From Selenomonadales bacterium (GTDB lineage: Bacteria > Bacillota > Negativicutes > Selenomonadales > Selenomonadaceae), in the NCBI GenBank assembly GCA_900769615.1, contig CAAGHH010000026.1, forward strand, positions 124,001 through 188,000: 64,000 nucleotides of DNA. Direction: 5' to 3'. A model generated the notes under the pieces. It saw nothing but the letters and a program-made list of their open reading frames with translations, searched no databases and was not told where the DNA came from. A program made the position numbers and the translations under genes. Positions 18,638 to 25,506 of the stretch are shown here, piece after piece. The number at the start of each line of letters is the position of its first letter. Within the stretch, counting starts at the first letter, position 1.

Positions 18638-19510
18638 ATGCCAATGACGGTTATTACGCTAAAAAGTGTACCGCAAGCATTGCGTGGTGATTTAACACGC
18701 TGGATGCAGGAGATTGCTACTGGAGTTTATGTTGGCAATTTTAACAGTCGTATTCGTGAATATTTATGGCGGCGAGTACAGGAAACAATGGGTTCAGGTG
18801 AAGCTAGTATGTGTTTTGCTGCTCGTAACGAATTTGGCTATGATTTTGTGACAGCAAATACCTTGCGTTCAGTGATAGCTTATGACGGTCTGCCTTTGAT
18901 TTTTATTCCGCAGGCAAATGAGCCGGCTAAAGAATTGACACATGGTTTTAGCAAAGCAGCTAAGTTTCATAGAGCGTGTAACGTTAGCAGCAGAAAAAAT
19001 TATGCCAAACCTACTAAATATGTTATCCTGGATATTGAAACTACTGGTTTAAATACTAAAAAAGATAGTATAATAGAAGTGGGTGCGATTCGTTGCGATG
19101 CTGGCAATGAAACATGCTTTACGGAGCTTATTGCCTATGATAAGCTGCTTCCAGCTAATATTACCAAGCTGACAGGAATTGACGATGCATTATTGCGAAG
19201 AGAAGGAAAACCAGCAGGAAAAACGTTAGCTGCCTTGAAAGATTTTATTGGTGAAGATGACATCGTTGGTTATCATATTAGTTTTGATGTCGAATTTTTA
19301 AATCAGGCATTTAAAAAATATGGCTTGGGTTATATGACTAATAGATTGCATGATTTGATGCGGATAATCAAAAAGGAGCAGCTTTTTCAGGAAAATTACC
19401 AATTAGAAACATCATTAAAAAGTTATGGGATTAATGAAAAAGTACCACACCGAGCATTAGGTGATGCTGAGCTTATAAAACGTCTTGCAAGCAAATTAAA
19501 TAAATTTTGA
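18638..19510 (+). CDS. cas2: Cas2-DnaQ fusion (Cas2e with DEDDh exonuclease)
   Basis: A 290-residue two-domain protein. Residues 1-95 are a Cas2e domain (MTVITLKSVPQALRGDLTRW at the start). After a linker at about 95-125, residues 126-290 form a DnaQ-like 3'-5' exonuclease with all five DEDDh residues present: Asp132 and Glu134 in LDIETTG, Asp217 in ISFDVEF, and His271 and Asp276 in HRALGDAE. Ordinary Cas2e is about 95 residues. Cas2-DnaQ fusions are known in Streptococcus and Megasphaera type I-E systems, where the exonuclease trims prespacers before integration. It is the last gene of the cas operon, 44 bases before the first repeat. Confidence 0.96.
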   Translation: MPMTVITLKSVPQALRGDLTRWMQEIATGVYVGNFNSRIREYLWRRVQETMGSGEASMCFAARNEFGYDFVTANTLRSVIAYDGLPLIFIPQANEPAKELTHGFSKAAKFHRACNVSSRKNYAKPTKYVILDIETTGLNTKKDSIIEVGAIRCDAGNETCFTELIAYDKLLPANITKLTGIDDALLRREGKPAGKTLAALKDFIGEDDIVGYHISFDVEFLNQAFKKYGLGYMTNRLHDLMRIIKKEQLFQENYQLETSLKSYGINEKVPHRALGDAELIKRLASKLNKF

Positions 19511-19554
19511 AAGCAAGCGAAGCTCAGGTGGCTTGCATACAGGGATCAATTACT
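19511..19554 (+). promoter_or_regulatory. Short leader between cas2 and the array
   Basis: Only 44 bases separate the cas2 stop from the first repeat. It contains a partial inverted repeat (AAGC..GCTT) and no clear promoter, so array transcription may start inside cas2 or read through from the cas operon. That this is the leader end is inferred from the perfect repeats here and decay at the other end. Confidence 0.45.
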
Positions 19555-20682
19555 GTCTTTCCCGCGTAAGCGGGGGTGATCCCTATTCAAAGCTTACACC
19601 GGCATTATACGTACCGTCTTTCCCGCGTAAGCGGGGGTGATCCTTGCGGGATAGATAAATTCTTTCATGCTAAAACGTCTTTCCCGCGTAAGCGGGGGTG
19701 ATCCTAATTTCAAGGAGGTTATCTTGTATGCCCATGAGTCTTTCCCGCGTAAGCGGGGGTGATCCTCGCCATGTCAGATTATTTTGGTGTTTCCATCGGT
19801 CTTTCCCGCGTAAGCGGGGGTGATCCCTTTATCAAGATGTGCTCCTATTGGACAAAACATGTCTTTCCCGCGTAAGCGGGGGTGATCCTGCTGGTCCAGT
19901 AGCTGTTAATGTAATTAATCGGTCTTTCCCGCGTAAGCGGGGGTGATCCACATAAAACACAGTGTTACCGCATAAATTTGCTGTCTTTCCCGCGTAAGCG
20001 GGGGTGATCCATGGATTGACGGGGCTAAGTGCAGGCAGGACAGGTCTTTCCCGCGTAAGCGGGGGTGATCCCGAGAACGAAGCCACCTACTGCCGTAGAC
20101 AGCAGTCTTTCCCGCGTAAGCGGGGGTGATCCTAGCCTGCTGGTTCGGTTTACTGAGCTGTGACAGTCTTTCCCGCGTAAGCGGGGGTGATCCCAGGTGA
20201 AATCAGGACGGTTGACGAATTTGAACGTCTTTCCCGCGTAAGCGGGGGTGATCCTTGTTTCCTTAATTTAGTTCTTTTAGCGTAGCAGTCTTTCCCGCGT
20301 AAGCGGGGGTGATCCTGCTTTCGACTTAGTACGGATTCATAAGTTTAAGTCTTTCCCGCGTAAGCGGGGGTGATCCTATGATAAGCAGGAGTTTCGTCTA
20401 TGTGATTTTGTCTTTCCCGCGTAAGCGGGGGTGATCCTGCTGCTGGACTTCTGGACGGAGTTTTACGAGTGTCTTTCCCGCGTAAGCGGGGGTGATCCTA
20501 TTACTCCAAGTCGGGAGGATTTAGAGACAACGTCTTTCCCGCGTAAGCGGGGGTGATCCATAGATAAACCCTCCTAAATTTTTACAACACAAAGTCTTTC
20601 CCGCGTAAGCGGGGGTGATCCCGTCGGCTAGCGGTTCTCAAACGTTGATTCTCAGTCTTTCCCGCGTAAGCGGGGGTGATCC
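19555..20682 (+). CRISPR. Type I-E CRISPR array, 19 repeats and 18 spacers
   Basis: Nineteen near-identical 28-base repeats begin at 19555 and recur every 61 bases (62 twice, after the repeats at 19799 and 20532). Each starts GTCTTTCCCGCG, contains the CCCGC-GTAA-GCGGG hairpin, and ends GGGGGTGATCC, the type I-E form. Spacers are 33 bases (two are 34). Repeat starts are 19555, 19616, 19677, 19738, 19799, 19861, 19922, 19983, 20044, 20105, 20166, 20227, 20288, 20349, 20410, 20471, 20532, 20594 and 20655. I did not see any spacer that duplicates another or matches this window, but a search was not possible. Confidence 0.98.
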
Positions 20683-20684
20683 CA

Positions 20685-20810
20685 GGGCCAAATGGTAACA
20701 CAACAACAATTCTTACAGCTTGGTTGGTAGCAAATGGCGAAACACGATTAACAAGTGCTTATGTTAAAGATAAACCAAATAAAGCAGGTGAACATAATGA
20801 AAATAAATGA
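20685..20810 (+). pseudogene. Tail of a DUF6883-like polymorphic toxin
   Basis: Directly after the last regular repeat an open frame of 41 codons runs to a stop with no start codon of its own. It reads GPNGNTTTILTAWLVANGE then TRLTSAYVK. This resembles the end of DUF6883, a C-terminal toxin domain in which a GPNGKTA segment is followed by a Trp-containing strand and RL-TAYV. The 5' part is missing, cut exactly at the repeat border. The stop overlaps the start of the next gene by 14 bases, as in toxin-immunity pairs. The family match is from memory and moderate. Confidence 0.45.
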
Positions 20811-20979
20811 GTTTGATGTTGTTAGGTTAAAAAGTGGCGAAGAAGCTACGGTATTAGAGATTTTTAAACCGACAACGAGAGATAAGCTAACCCATTATGA
20901 TGTGGAGATAGCTAGTCGTGAGGATATTTTGACTATATCAGATATAGATATTGAGAAGATAATTTATCATGCAGCATAG
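20797..20979 (+). CDS. Small protein, DUF4926/immunity-like
   Basis: A 60-residue acidic protein with an AGGTGA site before its ATG. DVVRLKSGEEATVLEIF followed by HYDVEIA and a hydrophobic C-terminus resembles the small beta-barrel DUF4926 family, often seen as immunity-type genes beside polymorphic toxins. It overlaps the toxin-tail frame upstream. It lies inside the distal CRISPR array between repeats at 20655 and 21003. The gene looks intact; whether it is expressed is unknown. Confidence 0.5.
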   Translation: MKINEFDVVRLKSGEEATVLEIFKPTTRDKLTHYDVEIASREDILTISDIDIEKIIYHAA

Positions 20980-20987
20980 GAGAAACT

Positions 20988-21017
20988 ATGGAAAAGCATC
21001 TAGTCTTTCCCGCGTAA
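20988..21017 (+). pseudogene. First codons of a gene cut off by a repeat
   Basis: A GGAG site precedes ATG at 20988, reading Met-Glu-Lys-His-Leu before the repeat at 21003 begins; the repeat then supplies Val-Phe-Pro-Ala and a TAA stop. The 14 bases TGGAAAAGCATCTA here recur at 21336-21349 in the gene at 21299, so this is the start of a paralogue truncated at the repeat border. Confidence 0.5.
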
Positions 21018-21091
21018 GCGGGGGTGATCCTGTGCAGATCCCATCAGGCTTAGAGCAGGATTAGTCTTTCCCGCGTAAGCGGGGGTGATCC
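21003..21091 (+). CRISPR. Distal CRISPR unit: two perfect repeats and one spacer
   Basis: Two intact 28-base repeats at 21003-21030 and 21064-21091 enclose a normal 33-base spacer. They are separated from the main array by a 320-base segment that holds gene fragments and a small ORF. Confidence 0.95.
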
Positions 21092-21136
21092 GTGTTTACC
21101 GAGTACCGAGTAATGCAAATAATAAAAGGTGATTAA
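21092..21136 (+). pseudogene. Possible gene tail starting at a repeat border
   Basis: Immediately after the repeat ending at 21091 an open frame reads VFTEYRVMQIIKGD and then a stop, one base before the next gene's ATG. It could be the last residues of a truncated upstream gene, by analogy with 20685-20810. It is too short to assign to a family. Confidence 0.3.
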
Positions 21137-21137
21137 T

Positions 21138-21305
21138 ATGAGAATGCAGTATTCAAAAAAATTTCATGATATGTGGGAAAAAATAGCACCTTATACTGAC
21201 AAATATGCACAAATTAAAGAGGATGCACCTCTGGAAATAAAAAAGTTATATACTGAATTTGTAGCCTTGGGTAATCAAGAATACGAGGCTGCTACAATAT
21301 GGTAA
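21138..21305 (+). CDS. Small hypothetical protein in the distal array
   Basis: A 55-residue, Lys/Glu-rich, probably helical protein (MRMQYSKKFHDMWEKIAPY at the start) with an AGGTGA site six bases before the ATG. No family recognised. Its stop overlaps the start of the next ORF by seven bases (ATGGTAA), suggesting translational coupling. It lies between CRISPR repeats at 21064 and 21482. Confidence 0.45.
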   Translation: MRMQYSKKFHDMWEKIAPYTDKYAQIKEDAPLEIKKLYTEFVALGNQEYEAATIW

Positions 21306-21496
21306 GCGTGTATGGTGATGAGATGGAGGCTTCGGTGGAAAAGCATCTAATATTAACAATCCCATGTGAAAACGGGGAATTGTATAGCACAATAGATTCA
21401 AGGCGAATAAAGCTAGCCGATTGCACACCTAGAATAGAGATATATGAAATGTCGTCACTTGTTCCTATTCTAGGGTGTTCAGTCTTTCCCGCGTAA
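21299..21496 (+). CDS. Small ORF whose 3' end is a CRISPR repeat
   Basis: A 65-codon ORF coupled to the previous gene. It includes VEKHLILTIPCENGELYS and later RIEIYEMSSLVPILG. Its last codons, Val-Phe-Pro-Ala-stop, are read from the repeat starting at 21482, so the natural C-terminus has been replaced. The N-terminal VEKHL matches the five-codon stub at 20988. Family unknown; an immunity-type gene is possible from context. The start could also be ATG at 21323. Confidence 0.4.
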   Translation: MVSVYGDEMEASVEKHLILTIPCENGELYSTIDSRRIKLADCTPRIEIYEMSSLVPILGCSVFPA

Positions 21497-21566
21497 GCTG
21501 GGGTGATCCCTGGTAAAGCTGCTACGCAAAATATGGCCACACGTCTTTCCCGCGTAAGCGGGGGTG
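21482..21566 (+). CRISPR. Decaying distal repeats with one spacer
   Basis: The repeat at 21482-21509 has one change (GCTGGGG for GCGGGGG). A 33-base spacer follows. The next repeat, 21543-21566, matches for 24 bases and then loses the final ATCC, running into TTTTT. Loss at the 3' end indicates a junction inside the repeat. Confidence 0.9.
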
Positions 21567-21569
21567 TTT

Positions 21570-21613
21570 TTGGGGATAACATTGTTGATGGTGAAGTTGC
21601 TTTGAACGAGTAA
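21570..21613 (+). pseudogene. Gene tail after a truncated repeat
   Basis: From the broken end of the repeat an open frame reads GDNIVDGEVALNE and then TAA, 15 bases before the next ATG and with a TTGGAGATG ribosome site between. It looks like the 3' end of a gene whose body is missing. Too short to assign. Confidence 0.3.
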
Positions 21614-21628
21614 TTGGAGATGTTAAGT

Positions 21629-21781
21629 ATGTTTGACGACGATGAGAACTATTATGATGATGAGAATAACTACGTATATGACAACTATGTTTGTGAAAAT
21701 TGTGGCTATGAATGGTTAGCTGATGATTATACATATAGTTGCCCCATTTGCGGTAGTAATTCCATTCACAGGTCTTTCTAG
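21629..21781 (+). CDS. Small acidic zinc-ribbon protein
   Basis: A 50-residue protein with an Asp/Asn/Tyr-rich N-terminus followed by a two-knuckle zinc ribbon: CENCGYEW near residue 22 and CPICGS near residue 38. The last codons, Ser-Phe-stop, come from the decayed repeat at 21772, in which a CC to TA change makes a TAG. A GGAGATG site lies upstream. Similar ribbons are common in phage and mobile-element proteins; no family assigned. Confidence 0.45.
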   Translation: MFDDDENYYDDENNYVYDNYVCENCGYEWLADDYTYSCPICGSNSIHRSF

Positions 21782-21799
21782 CTTAAGCGGGGGTGATCC
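21772..21799 (+). CRISPR. Last, mutated CRISPR repeat
   Basis: A 28-base copy with three substitutions (TCTAGCTTAAG for TCCCGCGTAAG) that destroy the repeat hairpin. It is 229 bases after the previous repeat and no repeat follows it. Confidence 0.85.
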
Positions 21800-21821
21800 C
21801 AATAGCAGTATAATCAATATC

Positions 21822-22127
21822 ATGCAAACGGCATTTGCTAAAAATAATAACGCAGGGCAACCCAAATATCAATATTTTATCAACAAGCTAGATGAAGGGC
21901 GCTTAGTATATATAAATACAAAAAAAGTATCATCTAGTTTAATCCCTATGTTTGACCTGGGGAGAGAAAAGCTCCCCCAAACGGTAACTAAACTAGATAA
22001 TACTTTAGAAAAAATTATAAAAAAAATCCCCGATAATGTCAAGACAGAAAAAGATTTAGCAAAGCTGAAAGCGGGAAACCCATCATACTGCCAAGAAGGA
22101 AAACAAATAGAAAAAGGCAGAATTTGA
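21822..22127 (+). pseudogene. ORF fragment after the last CRISPR repeat
   Basis: A frame open from the repeat border (Pro-Asn-Ser-Ser-Ile-Ile) continues for about 110 codons to 22127; the first ATG is 21822. There is no ribosome site, so it is probably the 3' part of a larger gene. It is Lys-rich and includes YFINKLDEGRLVYINTKK and KIIKKIPDNVKTEKDLAKL. No family recognised. Confidence 0.35.
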
Positions 22128-22207
22128 TCACGCTGTTTCAAACGGCGAATGAGGCAATATTTGTATATGTGATGTGACATGATGATTAGTAGTAGTAAAT
22201 AGCATGG

Positions 22208-22236
22208 TTGATAATGTAAATGATATTAAGTATAAT
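22208..22236 (+). promoter_or_regulatory. Promoter for the rml genes
   Basis: TTGATA and TATAAT are separated by exactly 17 bases, with the -10 box ending 30 bases before the rmlA start. Confidence 0.75.
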
Positions 22237-22266
22237 TAAGTAGATGATGCTGAGGAGGGTGATTTT

Positions 22267-23139
22267 TTGATTAAAAAAGGTATTATTTTGGCTGGCGGTT
22301 CGGGAACTAGGCTTTATCCTTTGACCAAGGTTGTTTCTAAGCAGCTTATGCCAATTTATGATAAACCAATGATATATTATCCGTTATCAACGTTGATGTT
22401 AGCTGGTATAAATGATATTTTGATAATAACTACGCCTCAGGATCGAGACTTATTTGCGAGGCTTTTAGGTGATGGCAGCCAGTTAGGGATAAGTATATCT
22501 TATGCGGTTCAGCCAAGTCCGGATGGATTAGCACAAGCCTTTTTGATCGGGGAATCATTTATTAATGGTGAACCCTGTGCCTTGGTTTTGGGTGATAATA
22601 TTTTTTATGGTTCGGATTTAGCCAAGGCAGTGCAGCATGCTGCTATATCAGATGATGGAGCGACTGTTTTTGCCTATTACGTATCAGATCCGGAGCGCTA
22701 TGGTGTAGTTGAATTTGATAAAAGCGGACGGGCGCTTAGTTTAGAGGAGAAACCGGCGGCACCAAAATCAAATTATGCTGTTACGGGACTGTATTTTTAT
22801 GATAAAGATATAGTTGATATTGCCAAGGAAATTAAGCCGTCATCGCGCGGCGAGCTTGAGATAACGGACGTTAATAAGGCTTATTTGAATGCAGGTAAGT
22901 TGCGGGTGGAAAAAATGCGGCGTGGCTATGCTTGGCTCGATACCGGGACGCATGAGTCGCTTTTGGATGCAGCTTCATTTGTGCGGACAATTCAGGCAAG
23001 GCAGGGCTTAAAAATTGCTTGTATTGAAGAAATTGCTTACCGTATGGGTTATATTGATGCGGAGCAGGTACTTAAATTAGCAAAACCGCTCTTAAAAAAT
23101 GAGTACGGTAAGTATTTACAGCAATTGGTAAATGAATAA
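22267..23139 (+). CDS. rmlA: Glucose-1-phosphate thymidylyltransferase
   Basis: A 290-residue enzyme that makes dTDP-glucose from glucose-1-phosphate and dTTP, the first step of dTDP-rhamnose synthesis. The nucleotide motif GIILAGGSGTRLYPLT is at residues 5-20, followed by KQLMPIYDKPMIYYPLS; VLGDNIFYG near 109 carries the metal-binding Asp; EEKPAAPKSNYAVTGLYFYD near 160 is the sugar-binding part. Full length. It starts with TTG behind a GAGGAGGG site. It is the first gene of rmlA-rmlC-rmlB. Confidence 0.95.
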   Translation: MIKKGIILAGGSGTRLYPLTKVVSKQLMPIYDKPMIYYPLSTLMLAGINDILIITTPQDRDLFARLLGDGSQLGISISYAVQPSPDGLAQAFLIGESFINGEPCALVLGDNIFYGSDLAKAVQHAAISDDGATVFAYYVSDPERYGVVEFDKSGRALSLEEKPAAPKSNYAVTGLYFYDKDIVDIAKEIKPSSRGELEITDVNKAYLNAGKLRVEKMRRGYAWLDTGTHESLLDAASFVRTIQARQGLKIACIEEIAYRMGYIDAEQVLKLAKPLLKNEYGKYLQQLVNE

Positions 23140-23155
23140 AACAGGGGGCTTTTTG

Positions 23156-23716
23156 ATGAAGGCAACGGAAACAGAATTAAAGGGTGTATTTGTGTTAGAG
23201 CCGCAGGTGTTTGGTGATGCGCGCGGCTGGTTTATGGAGAGCTGGTCACAGCGTAAAATGCATGATGCTGGTATAGATGTTCAATTTGTGCAGGACAATC
23301 AATCGTTTTCCGCTCAGAAAGGGACACTTAGAGGCTTGCATTATCAGCTTAATCCAATGTGTCAGGCAAAGCTGTTGCGTTGCACTCGTGGCAAAATTTT
23401 TGATGTTGCAGTTGATATTCGTAAGGGTTCACCACAGTATGGTAAATGGGTGGGGGTAGAGCTTTCGGCGGAGAATAAAAAGCAGCTCTTTATCCCGCGT
23501 GGTTTTGCGCATGGTTTTATAACACTTACTGATGATGTTGAAGTTCAATATAAGGCTGATAATTATTATGCTCCGGAATATGATGGCAATATCCGTTGGG
23601 ATGATCCTGATATTGGAGTTGAGTGGCCACTTAAACCAGTAATATTATCGGAAAAAGATAGCAAAGCGCCTTTGCTCAAGGAACGGACTAATTTGAATTT
23701 TGTTTATGATGGTTAA
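23156..23716 (+). CDS. rmlC: dTDP-4-dehydrorhamnose 3,5-epimerase
   Basis: A 186-residue cupin-fold epimerase. The family N-terminus TELKGVFVLEPQVFGDARGWF is present, then QDNQSFSAQKGTLRGLHYQ with the catalytic His of RGLHYQ, and IPRGFAHGFITLTD. The ATG at 23156 is preferred over an upstream in-frame start because it gives the normal N-terminus and has AGGGGG before it. It lies 16 bases after rmlA. Confidence 0.95.
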   Translation: MKATETELKGVFVLEPQVFGDARGWFMESWSQRKMHDAGIDVQFVQDNQSFSAQKGTLRGLHYQLNPMCQAKLLRCTRGKIFDVAVDIRKGSPQYGKWVGVELSAENKKQLFIPRGFAHGFITLTDDVEVQYKADNYYAPEYDGNIRWDDPDIGVEWPLKPVILSEKDSKAPLLKERTNLNFVYDG

Positions 23717-23749
23717 AAGCGTTATACTATAGGGCAAGGGGGTAATTAT

Positions 23750-24793
23750 ATGAATATAGTTGTTACTGGTGGTGCAGGTTTTATTGGTGCTAATTTTGTT
23801 TATTATATGCTCAAAAAACATCCTGCCGATAAGATTATTTGTTATGATAAGCTGACCTATGCTGGCAATATGGAAACTTTAGCTAAAGCAATGACTAAGG
23901 CTAATTTTAAATTTATCCGTGGAGATATTGCCGATAGACAGGCTGTTTATAAAATGTTTGAAAATGAAAAACCGGATGTGGTGGTGAATTTCGCGGCTGA
24001 ATCACATGTAGATCGTTCGATTGATAATCCGGAGATCTTTTTGCAAACTAATGTTATCGGTACTAGCGTATTATTAGATGCTTGCCGTAAATATGGTATC
24101 GATCGTTATCATCAGGTATCAACAGATGAAGTTTATGGAGATTTGCCGTTAGACAAACCAGAGCTGTTCTTTACTGAGCAGACGAATTTACATACGTCTA
24201 GTCCGTATTCTGCCTCCAAGGCCGCAGCTGATCTTTTGGTGCAGGCTTATCATCGTACCTACAAAATTCCGGTGACTATATCGAGGTGCTCTAACAATTA
24301 TGGACCATTTCATTTTCCTGAAAAATTGATACCTTTGATGATAATAAACGCTTTGTCGGATAAAAAGCTGCCGGTTTATGGTGATGGCAAAAATGTTCGG
24401 GATTGGTTGTTTGTTAAGGATCATTGCGCAGCTATTGATCTGATATTGCAAAAGGGCAAGGTCGGCGAAGTTTATAATATCGGCGGTCACAATGAGCGGG
24501 CTAACATCGATGTTGTAAAAACTATTTTGCAGGAATTAGGCAAAAATGAGGATCTTATCGAATATGTTACCGATCGCAAGGGACATGATCGGCGTTATGC
24601 GATTGATCCGACCAAGATTCATAATGAGCTTGGCTGGGAACCAGCCACTAAATTTGAAGATGGTATTAAAGAAACTGTGCAGTGGTATTTAGACAATCGT
24701 GATTGGTGGATGGGAATTATCAGTGGCGATTATCAGACTTATTATGATAGAATGTACAGCAATCGTGAGATTTTAGAGTATGCCAAAATCTGA
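23750..24793 (+). CDS. rmlB: dTDP-glucose 4,6-dehydratase
   Basis: A 347-residue NAD-dependent short-chain dehydrogenase-type enzyme. VTGGAGFIGANFVYYML (residues 4-20) binds NAD; STDEVYGDL near 123 and YSASKAAAD near 155 contain the catalytic Asp-Glu and Tyr-Lys. Full length. The rmlD reductase that completes dTDP-L-rhamnose is not in the window, so it is either elsewhere or the product is another dTDP-6-deoxysugar. Confidence 0.95.
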   Translation: MNIVVTGGAGFIGANFVYYMLKKHPADKIICYDKLTYAGNMETLAKAMTKANFKFIRGDIADRQAVYKMFENEKPDVVVNFAAESHVDRSIDNPEIFLQTNVIGTSVLLDACRKYGIDRYHQVSTDEVYGDLPLDKPELFFTEQTNLHTSSPYSASKAAADLLVQAYHRTYKIPVTISRCSNNYGPFHFPEKLIPLMIINALSDKKLPVYGDGKNVRDWLFVKDHCAAIDLILQKGKVGEVYNIGGHNERANIDVVKTILQELGKNEDLIEYVTDRKGHDRRYAIDPTKIHNELGWEPATKFEDGIKETVQWYLDNRDWWMGIISGDYQTYYDRMYSNREILEYAKI

Positions 24794-24803
24794 TAACCGT
24801 CTA

Positions 24804-24832
24804 TTGACAAAAATTAATCAGTTATTTATAAT
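24804..24832 (+). promoter_or_regulatory. Consensus promoter of tRNA-Ala
   Basis: TTGACA and TATAAT, both perfect consensus, with a 17-base spacer, 34 bases before the tRNA. Confidence 0.85.
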
Positions 24833-24866
24833 ATTTTGTGTTAGTGCTAGTCGCTGACACAAAATT

Positions 24867-24942
<76 letters not shown>

Positions 24943-24953
24943 AGTTGATTATT

Positions 24954-24982
24954 AAGGAATCTGTTTAGCAGGTTCCTTTTTT
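24954..24982 (+). terminator. Terminator after tRNA-Ala
   Basis: AAGGAATCTG pairs with CAGGTTCCTT (one wobble) and is followed by a T run. Confidence 0.8.
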
Positions 24983-25048
24983 GTTTGCATATTTAGTTAT
25001 TGTTTATTATTATATAGATGAGCAGTGTATGTTTTAGGAGGAAGATAA

Positions 25049-25429
25049 ATGAGCATAAGAGCAGAAAAAGCGGTCGAATACAAGCATAATCAAAATAATT
25101 GCGCTCAGGCAGTTTTGTTGGCATTTAGCGATGAATTAGGCAAAGATGAAGCCGAGCTTAAGGCATTAGGTTCAGGTTTTGGTATGGGAATGGGCTGTCT
25201 TGAGGGGACTTGTGGTGCCCTTTGTGCTGCTGGCATGGTTTTAGGCTTGCTTAATAAGCAGGCTACGCCAACAAAGATGCTGATGAAAACTGTATTACAG
25301 GAATTTAAGGCTCAGGCTGGGGCTACGATTTGTGGTGATTTAAAGGGAATGAATAATGCCGGTAAGGCGCTGTGTGATTGTGATGATTGTATTCGTCACG
25401 CAGTAGTTGCTTTAGAAAAGCAGCTTTAA
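25049..25429 (+). CDS. C_GCAxxG_C_C family protein
   Basis: A 126-residue protein of the family named for its cysteine pattern, thought to be redox or metal related. NNCAQAVLLAF near residue 17, GCLEGTCGALCAAGMVLG at 50-67, and later CGDL, CDCDDC near the C-terminus give the expected conserved cysteines. An AGGAGG site is well placed. Function unknown; it stands alone between a tRNA and an oxidoreductase gene. Confidence 0.85.
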   Translation: MSIRAEKAVEYKHNQNNCAQAVLLAFSDELGKDEAELKALGSGFGMGMGCLEGTCGALCAAGMVLGLLNKQATPTKMLMKTVLQEFKAQAGATICGDLKGMNNAGKALCDCDDCIRHAVVALEKQL

Positions 25430-25440
25430 GTGATATGGGA

Positions 25441-25463
25441 AGGACCGGCGTTATAGCCGGTCC
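25441..25463 (+). terminator. Hairpin after the C_GCAxxG_C_C gene
   Basis: AGGACCGGC pairs perfectly with GCCGGTCCT around five bases; the following T run is short (TT then AGCG). Confidence 0.6.
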
Positions 25464-25506
25464 TTTAGCGATTTTATTGTATAGTTTTTTATTAGGGGGA
25501 GTTTTT

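Noticed and set aside
19832..20086. Minus-strand ORF across the CRISPR array
   Set aside because: It is made of repeat translations (PPLTRER and similar) repeated at the array period, a known artefact.
19555..20682. Self-targeting spacers
   Set aside because: By eye no spacer matched other parts of this window, but a genome-wide search was not possible, so no claim is made.
20683..22127. An insertion sequence or transposon as the source of the array segments
   Set aside because: No transposase, terminal inverted repeats or target duplications were visible; borders coincide with CRISPR repeats instead.
25387..25506. Longer N-terminus for the aldo/keto reductase
   Set aside because: The extension overlaps the previous gene and its terminator hairpin and lacks a ribosome site; ATG 25507 has GGGGGAG and the family start.
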